Positions 11,601 through 23,022 of a stretch of 64,000 bases of DNA are shown piece by piece (the first letter of the stretch is position 1; each line of letters begins with the position of its first letter). Source of the stretch: Glomus cerebriforme (lineage: Eukaryota > Glomeromycota > Glomeromycetes > Glomerales > Glomeraceae); contig QKYT01000264.1 of assembly GCA_003550305.1 (NCBI GenBank), positions 54,824 through 118,823 of the forward strand, given 5' to 3'. A program made the translations under genes and the position numbers. Under the pieces are notes generated by a model. That model was not told the origin of the DNA. It saw only the letters and a list, made by a program, of their open reading frames with translations, and did not search any database.

Positions 11601-12955
11601 GACTATGTATTATAAATTATTCTTTATTAACACGTTGTATCTTTTTTTGTTTTTATTGGATTCCCTTATGCTCGTATACTCGAATTGATTCTTATGCGTG
11701 ATCACCACTTTTCGAAGTACGCTTATTCATTAGAACTATGTAAACAAGATCACGACCAAAGATTAAAACGTGTTATAGATAGTAAAATAAATTTACCCTT
11801 TCATTTAGTGTTGTTAAAAATCTGATTCAGTCAAAGTCATGCCAGACTGATGAAAATCAAGGGGACCAAATCGACTTGAAATCACAAGTCGACCAATAAT
11901 AGCTATGCTGGACTGGACTGTGAAGTTGACGGAGCTGATAATTTTAGACTAGCTAGCATGCGCCAGCATTACGGATCATTTTTTATTTATTATTAATTTT
12001 TTTTTAATAGGATATAATCAATTAATGTATTTTATTAAAGTCATGGCTTTGATTCTTACATAAAGTAAAAAGAAAATTTTTTTATTAGGGGTTGGTTAGG
12101 ATTAGAGTTAGGATTAGGATTAGGTGTTAGTTAAATAGACCCAAAGGACCAAAACGACGTGCCGGAGCACGCTAATGTTAATTTTTGCTAAGTCAAAATT
12201 GAGAACGAAAAGCGCAGACTTATCATAACACCGGTAATGATCATTCATAAATATCAAACTTCATAAAAAATGACTTTTTTTTCATTATGAATTTAAATAA
12301 ATAAAAATAAATAGAACACGAATTAAATCTATAAAAAAGATTGTAATTAACATTGCAATTTAACATTTTATCACTGATCCCCAACAAATTCTATATGATT
12401 ATTTAAATGTTAGAATGTTAAAAATTCTGGTAACTTGGACCAAATATGTAGTTCGGCCACATTACAGGAAATTTTCGTAATTTTGGCCGGCACGAAGTCA
12501 CGAACAGTAAAATTATAAATTACTTACTGATTTTTTACGTGTCAATTTTATTTATACATCGGCACTATAAATTTAGTCAGATTATCATCGATCGATAATA
12601 TTGATACAATATGAATAAGCTTAAAAAATCAAATTCGATGAGAACTTTTTGATTCTACGGTTCCAGAAAGATGGCATTGTAATTGTTGTCAAATGAAGAA
12701 AAGGAATATGTGGCGTTACTGGATATTGACAAATGCGAAGGTTAAATAAAATTTATAAAGATAATAGATAATTGAACACGTGATAAATATAAGTTTCAAT
12801 TTTACTTCTTTAAAGTGTCAACTTTATTCGGATTTTCTGGATTTTTATAGTCTTTAATATTCCTAGAGACCAACCTATAGAATAAAGTAAAAATATTAAT
12901 GACGCTTCAGAAGTTAAAGAATAAAATACCCTCCAAAATTACTTCAAACTAGTGT
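11601..12955. other. Intergenic; short telomere-like tract
   Basis: No gene is seen. At about 12088-12133 there is a short run of GGTTAGGATTAGAGTTAGG-type units, an interstitial telomere-like microsatellite. A CGTAATTTTGGCCGGCA segment near 12468 matches the repeat family described at 10320. The rest is AT-rich spacer. Confidence 0.5.
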
Positions 12956-13185
12956 TACGATCCGGATGGATATCCGAAATGGATCCACGGATTCATCCGG
13001 ATGTAGGATGTCATCCGAATGTATTGGATTTCAGATGTTCGATCCGGTTTTTTTTCAGGATTTTTTTTCAAAAATTTTTTTTATTTTTTTTTTTTTAAAT
13101 TTTTTCAATAAAAAAAAAAATAAAAAAAAAAAAAATAACGGATCATCCGTCATCCGTCCGTAATTCATCCGGATCGGATGAACCT
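12956..13185. repeat. ATCCGGATG-rich foldback with long T and A tracts
   Basis: Left flank words: GATCCGGATGGATATCCG, GGATTCATCCGGATG, GTCATCCGAATG. Right flank words: CGGATCATCCGTCATCCGTC, AATTCATCCGGATCGGATG. Between them a T-rich half (about 13047-13105) is followed by an A-rich half (about 13108-13136), so the centre can also fold. A 65-codon open frame runs through the block and encodes a phenylalanine then lysine/asparagine run; I regard it as a by-product of the repeat. Confidence 0.65.
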
Positions 13186-13904
13186 ATTTTCAAGTCTCCG
13201 AAATGACTTTTTGAAGCTTGTCCCTAGAAAAATGAAAAATGAATAAAAAAAAAATAGTATTTTTCTAATATTTATCATTGAAAAATCAACAATTACCTTT
13301 AAATGAATATACAGATATTTACATAAAATGTGCTGTTTTGATAATATGAGCAGATAGATTCCTTTGAAATTATAAAATTATAAAAAATTAATAAAATATG
13401 AGAAAAACAAATTGCGAATTGAAAATTTTGCATATAAATCATATAAACTTAGGCAATTTATTGTTATATTCACATAAATAAATAATTACATAAGAGCCAA
13501 ATAAAAGTAATATTACACAAAGGCCAAACAGAGAAACGCAAAAAAAATACAAATATCATATATTCGATTTTTTCATTCACTACATATAAGATCTGTCCAA
13601 TAAAATTAAACTCAAACCGAAAAATGCAACTTTCGATGCTCATTTTAGATGCTTGTATTAAAAGTTAAGTAATATAATTGGATTAGGGAAATCACATATA
13701 ATAATTATAATATGATTTGTAATTTTTTTTTTTTTAATTATTATTTCATTAGTTTACTACTACAAAAGGCAAATTAACCAAAAAAAAAAAAATATCCAAA
13801 AAAATATAGTATAATAACGTGTAACGATACCTGACATGATCGACAGTTTCATGTTTTAAATAAATCTATCTATTTTCGCAATAAGATTATATCTTAACTC
13901 AACG
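13186..13904. other. Upstream region of the kinase-Sel1 gene
   Basis: AT-rich with several A runs. No separate gene is seen. A TATA-type element is hard to single out because most of the stretch is A/T. Confidence 0.45.
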
Positions 13905-16900
13905 ATGTCTAATAATACTGAACCTAAAATTACTGGTAAATCAAATGAGTGGATTGATTGGATTGAAGAGGCTATTACGAAAAATTACTTTAAATATTAT
14001 GAATACTACCATTTTAGTAATATTCAAGAAATTGGTTCCGGAAGCTTTGGAAAAGTTTATCGTGCGAACTGGAAAAATTCTCATAAATATTTAGCACTGA
14101 AATCTTTTCCTAATCTCAACGAAGTCACGATTAAAGAAATTGTCAATGAAGTAATTATAATATAATAATTAATACCATATTACTGCCTTTAAAAATATAC
14201 TATGCTTCTAATACAAAATTTTACCAATTGTTTTAGCTTAAACTTCAGCGTGAAGTGGATTTTCACGAGAATATTATTCGTTTTTGCGGTATTACAACAG
14301 GTATTATGATTATACTAATAAATTTCATCTTTTTAAAAAACATTAGAAATCTAAAATAGTATGTTTTTATTAAAAGAAAATCCAAGTGATGATTCAAAAA
14401 AATATTTGTTAGTTATGGAATATGCAGATGGTGGTACTCTTCGAAACTATTTAAAAGAACGTTTTAATCATCTCACTTGGAATGATAAATTAAATTTGGC
14501 ACTTCAATTAGCTTACGCCGTATCATGCTTACATGACGAAGGAATTGTGCATCGTGATTTGGTAATTTTAATTACATTTTACATACTGTATATTACAATT
14601 TTGATTGATTATTTTATTTATCAAATCTATAATAGCATTCCAATAATATATTAATTCGTCAAGATACCATTAAATTATCTGATTTCGGATTGTCAAAAAG
14701 GATTGAAGAATCATCTAATCGTCAATCAAAAATATTTGGAATGGTTACTTATATTGATCCACAAATATTTAATCGAAAAAGAAATAGTAATAACCAATTA
14801 CAAACATACTCATTAGATAAAAAGAGTGATGTTTATAGTATTGGTATACTCTTATGGGAAATATCTAGTGGTCGACCACCTTTTTGTAATGAGCCATATG
14901 ATATTGGTTTAGCCATTGAAATTTTACAAGGACTTAGAGAGACTCCTGTTCCAAATACACCTGAAGATTATATGAAAATTTATACTGGTAATTATAATTT
15001 AAACAATATAACCTACATTCGGCCCTACATATAACGAAAACGAAATTTCGTCTGTCACTTAAATTTAATTAATCAAATACTTCAAATATCCCTCAAATTC
15101 TTCTAGAGGGTTCGTTATATTAAAGGCTGACTAGATTAATTATAATAATTAAATTATTATTCTATATTTTTTAGATTGTTGGAATATTGAACCAAATAAT
15201 CGACCAACTATCAACCAGGTTGTTGGTAAATTAAATGCAATTACACCATTCCAAAAAAAGAGTATAACTATAAAAGATCGATCATATGATTCTAATACAG
15301 ACAATCAATTGCCAAGTGAATGGCAACTTAATGTTGAAGATTCTAAAAACAATTCATTACATGGAGAATTATCTCAAATTATTCAAAATTTTAATATGAT
15401 GAACACAGAAGAAATAATATCTTCAATGTCATCATCAAATGATCATTTTAAGGTAATAGTTGATGAAATAATAAATATTTTTAATAAAGTAGAACAACAA
15501 AAACAAAATATTCTTAATTATTTTAATAATAATAATGTGACTTCACAAGAAATTTATAATTGGTTATTAAATAATCAAAATGATTCAAATTATATTATCT
15601 TGATTGGAAGATTTAATCAATTAGGAATCGGAACTAGTATTAATAAGCAAAATGCATTTAAATTATATCAAAAGGCAGCAGATTTAGGGAATGCATCAGG
15701 AATAAACAGTTTGGGATATTGTTATGAGCAAGGAGTTGGAACTGGTATTAATGAGCAAAAGGCATTCGAATTATATCAAAAGGCAGCAAATTTAGGTGAT
15801 GCATCTGGAATAAATAATTTGGGATATTGTTATGAGAATGGAATCGGAACCAATATTAATAAGAAAAAGGCATTTGAATTATATCAAAAAGCTGCAAATT
15901 TAGGAAATGCATCTGGAGTAAATAGTTTGGGATATTGTTATGAGAATGGAATTGGAACTAACATTAATAAGCAAAAGGCATTTGAATTATTTCAAAAGAC
16001 AGCAAATTTAGAAAACGCTTTTGGAATAAATAATTTGGGACATTGTTATGAGAAGGGAATTGGAACTGGTATTAACAAGCAAAAGGCATTTGAATTATTT
16101 CAAAAGGCAGCAAATTTAGGTAATCCATATGGAATAAATAATTTGGGAAATTGTTATAATAGTGGAATTGGAACCAGTATTTACAAACAAAAGGCGTTTA
16201 AATTATATCAAAGGGCAGCAAATTTGGGAAATGCCTCTGGAATAAATAGTTTGGGATATTGTTATGAGAAGGGAATTGGAACCAATATTAATAAGCAGAA
16301 GGCATTTGAATTATATCAGAAGGCAGCAAATTTAGGAAATCCATATGGAATAAATAATTTGGGAAATTGTTATCGATGTGGAATTGGAACTAGTGTTGAT
16401 GAACAAAAGGCAATTGAACTATATCAAAAGGCAGCAAATTTAGGAAATACCTCTGGGATTAATAATTTGGGATATTGTTATGAGAATGGAATTGGAACAA
16501 CATTGTCATATGATCGCAAATTACGAAAGCATACAACCAATACTAATAAGCAAAGGGCATTTAAATTATTTCAAAAGGCGGCAAATTTAGGAAATACCTT
16601 TGGAATTAATAATTTGGGATATTGTTATGAGAACGGAATTGGAACCAGTATTGACAAGCAAAAGGCATTTGAATTATATCAGAAGGCAGCAAATTTAGGA
16701 AATTCATATGGAATAAGTAATTTGGGAAATTGTTATCGATATGGAATTGGAACCAATGTTAATGAGCAAAAGGCATTTGAATTATATCAAAGGGCAGCAA
16801 ATTTAGGAAATAATATAGCTCAATATAATTTTGCTTTTATGTATGAAAATGGAGAAGGAACTGAGAAAAATATAGATCAAGCAATTTATTGGTATCGAAA

Positions 16901-16991
16901 ATCTGCTAAACAAAATCAGGATTCTCGGAAACGATTAAAAAATCTTTTAAAAATTAACAGTAAAAGGAGTAATTCATGTAAAATAAATTAA
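13905..16991 (+). CDS. Protein kinase with C-terminal Sel1 repeats
   Basis: Five exons splice to one frame of 887 aa: 13905-14150, 14237-14300, 14377-14561, 14636-14987 and 15175-16991. Introns are GT...AG; the second ends at ATTAAAAG (14376), which gives the junction ITT-E-NPSDDSKK. The kinase domain (about residues 37-310) keeps the Gly-rich loop GSGSFG (44-49), ALK lysine (66), HRDLHSNN (162-169) and DFG (181-183). A DP motif (YIDPQIF) replaces the usual APE, and the domain ends in CW...RPT. It is tyrosine-kinase-like in type and predicted cytosolic, with no signal peptide or membrane segment. From about residue 425, twelve Sel1/TPR-like repeats of mostly 36 residues (LGYCYENGIGT...KAFELYQKAANLGN) likely form a protein-binding scaffold. 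The ninth repeat carries a 13-residue insertion. Such fusions are an expanded family in Rhizophagus; substrates are unknown. Confidence 0.88.
14988..15174 (+). other. Long intron 4 of the kinase-Sel1 gene
   Basis: At 187 bases this intron is more than twice the length of the other three (86, 76 and 74). It starts GTAATTAT and ends ATTTTTTAG. Within it, CGAAAACGAAATTTCG (15038-15053) is a near-palindrome. The reading frame cannot continue through it, since a stop occurs at 15032-15034. Confidence 0.7.
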
Positions 16992-18555
16992 AAATTTATT
17001 TGAACATAAATTTTGTAATAATTATTTTGTTTGATCAATTGATATTCTAGCAAAAATAATTGAATATTTCTAGACAATAATACATATCGAGCCAAATTTT
17101 CCATTTCAAAATTCTTATAATTATTAATCGTTAATTTTGTGCTATAACTCAAAATTATTTCATGAACCTTTAATTTTTCAATATATATATATTTTTTTAA
17201 AAAAAGGCAGATGATCCAACAATCAGGACAATACGTTAGTTTCACGGCAAAGGAAGTTCCAATTTTCTCAGTATGCTGCGCCAGGTAATAAGTCAGATAA
17301 TTTAAAGTGTCGACATATGACTATAAAGTTAAGATTTAAAATGCGGAATTTGAGTTTTTAAAAATGATTTTTTTTTAAAAGAAAGTGACATTATTTTACA
17401 TTTAATATCGATGCGCTTTAGTTTTTTCGCTCGATTATAACAAAAAAAAATTAAGATATTAATAAAATATATAGCAATATATTGGCGATATCTTTAAAAA
17501 AAAAGTAATATGTTAAATTTTCCAAAATTTTAAAGTACTTGATGATTTGTTGTACACTTCTTTTGGATAGTCAAAGATAAAATTATATCATAAAATAATA
17601 TTATAAATAATTAATAATATGGTGGAATTTCTTATTCCATATATAATACAGTACAATTTAATATTATAACACTCAAATACGGTGTTAACATGATATATAT
17701 CACTGTATATGAACAAGATGCAAGTTGCTCTTCAGTAAAGTGGCAGTAAAGTGGCGATAAACTCTTGTTGGTAGAGATATTTTAATAGAATTACTGAAAG
17801 TAATTCCGTTGTTTGCAACGATGTTGCTTCGTAACTTTCAAGAATTGCCTATTATAATACATTGTATCTTTTTGTAATACTGTATTTGAAACAATTGTGC
17901 TGCATACAAAATAAATTCTTGTTGTATTCTATAGTTAACTTAAATATTGTAATTTTTTTTTTTGATATGGTTGTTTGATTCATCATTTTGATTAAATTTT
18001 AGTAACAGGATTTGCACAGATTTTAGAAATAAGATGAAATTGATTAATGCCCTATAATCTTGGTAAAATTATTTAGTAGTAAAGTGATTAATGACATTAA
18101 GAAATAAAGGTGGTTGAATTGTAATTCTTAATGTATTGTAGAGAAAAATACATGACCAAAATGAGAAACATTAAGTTGAATTACATGATTTCATTTTAAT
18201 CTGAATTCCTTGTTAATTTTTTAAATATAAATTATTAAGTAGGAATTTTTTGATTTTTTAGATAAAATAGTTTCATGAATACTTGCATATCACAGGTGCC
18301 AAAAAATTATGTAAATCTACAATTTTTAATACTATTTTAGGGAGCCGTAATTTGATAACTGGTACTAAGAAATTATTCATGTGACAAATAATAATCCTTT
18401 GCTATTATCACGTGATACCAATACGCCCCTTATTTTAGTGAGGCATGAAAAAATGTATAAAGCTAATAGGAAAAAAAAAACTCTTTCCCCTATTTTTTCA
18501 TTTTATTAAAAAGAATTTTTTATGCAAATAATTTGAATAAACATAGGAGTAACTA
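16992..18555. other. Intergenic, no gene supported
   Basis: AT-rich spacer downstream of the kinase-Sel1 gene. An 85-codon minus-strand frame at 16988-17245 has no recognisable features and is probably chance. A local direct repeat AGTAAAGTGGC occurs twice at about 17735-17755. The segment at 18368-18396 (TAAGAAATTATTCATGTGAC...) is shared with 26003-26031. Confidence 0.5.
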
Positions 18556-18559
18556 TTTA

Positions 18560-19810
18560 AATATACGCAGACAAACTTTTTAATGAATACATACAACCTA
18601 AAGGTTGTAGACATATTGTTGATAGAAATGTCGATGAAGTTACTGACTTCCTAAAAGCTTGTCATCTTTGGCATGACTTAAAGAAGAAAGATGGTTCAGT
18701 AAATGACCTAGGATGTTTCACAAAAGGAGTTTCCAACTACATACACATACCCCAACCTATGCTATTCCTTATCGGGGGAATAGTAAGTAAATTTTATGAA
18801 GACATTTTGGATGCTAATGTAAGAAGCTTAAATTCAGTATGAAATTACCATCGACGAACTCAAAGCCAAACTTGCTGGCAGATAATAGGACTTACAGCAT
18901 CCAATTCATCCTCAGCAAAAAAGGTACATGATTTAGAACAGCACTTTTAGCAACTTCCAGTGGTCAACATCAACAATAAATACCAATGACATCATATTGA
19001 TAACACCAATCGTAATAAACATAAATCATCATCACAAGAAATACTGCAACTAGAGAGTTAATTCTGTTAATTCTTCTAAGAATCAATCAAAATCAAACAA
19101 GAAAGCAGAGAAATCTGTACCTCCTAAGACTGATAAAAAAGCAAAAAAGGAAAGGCCTCCTCACATCATCACAGGATTTGCAAAAAAATTGCGTAATGTC
19201 ATTATTTATGATGCACCTGGAAAATGGGATGCAGAAAAAATTACTGAGGAAATAAATAAACACTTTGGTTCTCTTGTGAAAGTTACCCTATCAAAACAAG
19301 AAAAATACACCTGTGTAAGGGCCACAATAGTACTGAAGACTACAATACTTAACGTATTTGAAGAAGATAAATGATAAATATTATTAGTCAACACTTTAGT
19401 CAAATAGTTTCTAGCAGACTGTCTTTAGAAAAACATAAACAAAGATCTGTCTTCCAAGCCGTATTAACTGACTTTGGTGAAGGCTTTGAAGAATTACCTT
19501 ATTTTTCAGGATGAGAAATTTATGGAACATCGTCATCTAACCACAATAAAACTGGTAAAAAAATCCCAAATGCAATCAGAAATGTATAGGGTTTTTCTGA
19601 ACCTCAAATGATTTAAATTTGGTATGTCAAAACCAATTCAGATCCATGAAAAAGTTATACAATGGAGGATGGATAAGATTAGGAAGAAAAAGTCTGACCC
19701 AGCCTATCTATTAGCAAAGATTTTCTCTTCAAAGAAAAATAAAGATGGCAAGAAGAAGTCTAATAATATATACTTACAATTATCTCACAGTCCACTATTT
19801 TAATTTTTTT
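18560..19810 (+). pseudogene. Decayed retroelement-like (gag/ORF1-type) coding sequence
   Basis: Coding-like pieces follow on the plus strand across stops and shifts: FNEYIQPKGCRHIVDRNVDE, FLKACHLWHDLKKKDGSVND and CFTKGVSNYIHIPQPMLF (18570-18780); a basic linker rich in Lys/Ser (19060-19160); ITGFAKKLRNVIIYDAPGKW, AEKITEEINKHFGSLVKVTL and YTCVRATIVLKTTI (19170-19370), which resembles an RRM-like fold; then FSQIVSSRLSLEKHKQRSVF (19390-19450) and WRMDKIRKKKSDPAYLLAKI (19660-19730). Nucleic-acid-binding style, internal stops and no neighbouring genes fit a dead retroelement ORF1 or gag. No reverse transcriptase is visible nearby, so the class remains uncertain. Confidence 0.5.
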
Positions 19811-20230
19811 TTAAATTTATTATAATTCATTTTATACTTATTTAATAATAAAAAAAAAACAAAATAATTTTTTATTGTTTTGATTGATTACATTGTTAAT
19901 GTAATCATTAAAATTATATTTCTGATTAAATTGTAGTTGCTTTTTACTATTTTTTAAAAAAAGTCTTGTTTTTTGAATTTTAAAACTAAAAACAATGTAT
20001 TATTCTATTTAATTTATTTTACAAAAAAAAAAAAAAAAAATTAAAACTTTGATATTCAATTTATTTAAAAAAAGAAATTGCAGAAACATTTAACAATGAT
20101 CTTTTTAGTGCTTATTTTCGCCGCAATAATCATATGACGATTTGCTGATGTATAATTCAACTTTATTGTGCAATTCAATGTCGATATGTTTATTTTAAAT
20201 ATCTATTAATATAAATGGTGATAATAATTA
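19811..20230. other. Intergenic, nothing recognised
   Basis: Very AT-rich spacer with A runs (about 20022-20040). No coding sequence. Confidence 0.45.
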
Positions 20231-20320
20231 TCTATAAAAAATTTTCATCCCGTCTGGTTTTCTTGGAATAAAACTAGAAAAATGATCATTTATCGGAGTT
20301 GTTCAGATTTAATTTTTAAA
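20231..20320. mobile_element. MITE-like copy, CCCTATAAAAA family (diverged)
   Basis: Begins TCTATAAAAAATTTTCATCC and contains GGAATAAAACTAGAAAAATG followed by ATCATTTATCGGAGTTGTT. The same internal words appear in the copy at 20746. The right terminus is degraded, so the end is approximate. Confidence 0.6.
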
Positions 20321-20745
20321 AGAAAGATATTTTTAAAGTAATACAATTTTTCTTTGTTAAGTTTAATATATTAATAGGCGTATATAAATTTATAATTAAT
20401 AATTAAAATACTAGTGTAAAAAAAATTTTATATCACTCTACATTTTAGAAGTTCCGATTTGTGGCTGTGCAAATAATTATTAATGATAGGAAATTTCTTT
20501 TATATCACAATAATATAATATACAAGAACAAATATTTAATCAATTTCATAAATTTTATTTAATTTAAAATAAGGTATATAAATTTCTTGGGACCTTTGAT
20601 TCATCGAATTTTTCCATTAACATTAAATTCTATGCTATGATTAAGAAATTTGTCATGTTTAAGGAACAATATAAATGCATCCGATTGTTGATTTTCTTAC
20701 TGCAATCTTTAAAAGTATCGAATGCTCTAACAGCTGTAATATCCA

Positions 20746-20852
20746 CCCTATAAAAAATTTTTCAGAAAATTGATCACATGTCCGAGCTTTTTCGGAATAA
20801 AACTAGAAAAATGATTATTTATCGGAGTTGTTTCCATATATATTTTTATGGG
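20746..20852. mobile_element. MITE-like copy, CCCTATAAAAA family
   Basis: Ends are inverted: CCCTATAAAAAATTTTTC on the left and TATATTTTTATGGG on the right. The interior includes GAGCTTTTTCGGAATAAAAC and TTATCGGAGTTGTTTCC. It shares a stretch of more than 40 bases with few changes with the 20231 copy and is partly palindromic like the 43204 copy. Its size of about 107 bases and lack of coding fit a non-autonomous DNA element. Confidence 0.65.
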
Positions 20853-22505
20853 CTTTGACTTATATTATTCATAAAGTGATAACTTTTGTACGTTATCCGA
20901 TCAAATGATTACGTAAATATCAATATGCGACTATCGTGACCATAATAAAGCACGAATGCTAGTGATTACTTGTTTATTTACTAATGTAAATCTGATTTGT
21001 TCAAGAGTTCAAATGTTAGCTGGATCGTACATGACTTCGTGCAGTCGTAGAAATGTCAAAATGAACGTATCACAATTTTTGTTATTTGTCTTACTAAGCC
21101 ATCGATTTTATGTAACTCACATGTCTAACTAATATAGTTAGTAATTATTTTTTGAAATGATTATAATCTCAATTTGATTAAATTAATTGATTATTAAATA
21201 ATGATCATATGAAAATTATAGTATGCACGCAGTTTTTAAAATACTTAATTGATCTCATTTTTTTTAAAAAAAACTCGCTTCTCCAACTTGAAAGAATAGC
21301 AAATGTCCCCAGAATTCGACCCTTCTTTTTTTAATTTATCTATTAAAAAGTTTATACCAGTAAAATTATAACCGCTTTTTACAAATGATATTTCTTTAAA
21401 AGTTAATTTAATTTTCCCCTTTTGTTAAGGTTTAAATCTTAGAATCCATTTCATTAATAAGCAAAACTTGAAAGAAACTTTGTGACGCTCAAGGTTAAAC
21501 TTAATAGTAAAATAGTACAAAAAAAAAAACTTTGTTTCATTTATGTACTATGTTCGGATGTATTCCGAGATGACCAACATTTTTACTAAAATAATATATA
21601 TTGATTAAATGAATAACTGTTAGTGGTGTTTGTGATCGAAAACCTTTTTTAGAATCATTTTAATTTGTTATTGACTATTTTTTTCTATATATTATTATTA
21701 TTTTTTTTTAATTATAAGGAAATAGTGATTTGTCTAGAATCATTTTTGGAGATGAAACTTCAAAAGAATTTTTTTATTTAACAGTATTATTAAACAGAAC
21801 TAACCATTTTTGATTCTTTTTACGATTGTTCTAATAAGTTAATAACTAACTATTGGTGTGAAAAGTCCGAATAATACATATAAAAGTTACATAATTATAC
21901 ATTTACCATCGAGTTTTAACATATCATTCATGATTAGACTTTTCTCGTTTATGCATATATATGCAACGGTTGATATATAAATATCTATCTGCAATGTCTT
22001 TGTTTATACATTTACCTCCAATAATAAATAATCAATATTTCTTTATAACAAAAATAGATTACGGATGTTCAATTAACTTTTTCTCCGATAAATATTCTTT
22101 TCAATAAAATTTAATATTTTGTTAGTCTAAATGCATCAAATCATCATGTATCACTGCAATTGTGTTTTTTTTTTCTTTATAGAGTTAAATTCCAAATTAA
22201 TCGTGTGAATATTTTATTAAATAAAATTGGTTTTTAGCAAATTGATTCTGCAAGTTCAAGATAATTCAATTATAAATCATCTTTTTTAAAAGAAACTTAT
22301 TCGAAACAAAAGAGTAATAATCTTTTTTTATTTATTTAGAATTAGTAAAATTCCAGATGATCATCTCCCTGTGTTTCAGTTATTAAATAATTAAAATAAT
22401 GCTCTTTGATAGAAATAATAAAGTGCTTCATTTATTAGTTACAAAGAACATTATTATTATAATCGTAACAGATGTTATATTGATTTCTGTGTGACAAGCT
22501 TGATT
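20853..22505. other. Intergenic, nothing recognised
   Basis: About 1.6 kb of AT-rich spacer. No open frame with protein-like composition and no clear repeat were recognised. Confidence 0.5.
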
Positions 22506-22511
22506 GGAATA

Positions 22512-22586
22512 ATGTCAAATAGAAAACGCCAGTCAAGAGCAAGTAAATCTAAATTTATAAAAAATCGTGCAATATTCTCGAAATAG
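22512..22586 (+). CDS. Very short basic ORF, possible relic of the small-protein family
   Basis: ATG at 22512 opens MSNRKRQSRASKSKFIKNRA and stops after 24 residues. The basic start resembles the N-termini of the small proteins encoded at 22804, 30526, 44786 and 48873 (MPQRKHKPRKRR, MPRQRNHKRKRR). The conserved FFNGISF core is absent. It could be a truncated sixth-of-length relic or chance; I lean towards a relic only because it lies 220 bases upstream of an intact member. Confidence 0.2.
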   Translation: MSNRKRQSRASKSKFIKNRAIFSK

Positions 22587-22803
22587 ATTTATAAAAGCAA
22601 TTTATCTTTCAGAGATAAAACGCGTCCCTTTCATTAAATTAACTTAACTGTTTGTTAAATTGGTTCTAGATATCTAAATTTTGTGCAATTCGGTGAAACA
22701 TCTTTATTATATATAGCCTGAATTTCTTTTAAAAGGGGGGAAAAATATTGGATTTCTATCTATGTTTATTTCAAAATAAAATTTCATCAAAAAAAAAAAA
22801 ACA

Positions 22804-23022
22804 ATGACATCTAGAAATTATAACAAACTAAAAACACGTCGAACATTACGATTAATACGTATGTCAATACGTATTCATATAGTAAATCATAATACAAATA
22901 ATGCAAATAATAACCTTATGTCTAATACAATTAATCGAATCAATCAAATTCGTCCACAGCAAACAACAAATACTACAAATACTTTTGTGGATCAATTCTA
23001 TAATGGTTCTAAATTTCCTTAG
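22804..23022 (+). CDS. Small Asn-rich basic protein, family member A
   Basis: Codes for 72 residues starting MTSRNYNKLKTRRTLRLIRM. The N-terminus is basic, the middle is Asn-rich (NHNTNNANNNLMSNT), and the C-terminus INRINQ...NTFVDQFYNGSKFP matches the core of the paralogues at 30526, 44786 and 48873 (IDRIAR...FENxFFNGISF). It is the most diverged of the four and ends right after the core. No signal peptide or membrane segment is seen. The Arg/Lys start could be a nuclear localisation signal or nucleic-acid contact (inference). The ATG follows a 12-base A run. I do not recognise the family. Similarity to the paralogues makes a chance frame unlikely. Confidence 0.6.
   Translation: MTSRNYNKLKTRRTLRLIRMSIRIHIVNHNTNNANNNLMSNTINRINQIRPQQTTNTTNTFVDQFYNGSKFP

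Noticed and set aside
12088..12133. Telomere or chromosome end
   Set aside because: Only a short degenerate GGTTAGGATTAGG tract, internal to other DNA; an interstitial microsatellite explains it.
12966..13163. 65-codon frame at the ATCCGGATG repeat
   Set aside because: The protein is mainly a Phe run then Lys/Asn run produced by T and A tracts of a foldback repeat.
14361..14376. ATG at 14361 as a separate gene start in the kinase region
   Set aside because: Those bases belong to intron 2; the acceptor ending at 14376 restores the kinase frame exactly, so an independent start is unnecessary.
16988..17245. 85-codon minus-strand frame after the kinase-Sel1 gene
   Set aside because: No domain, paralogue or regulatory signal; it lies in AT-rich 3' flank where long chance frames are common.
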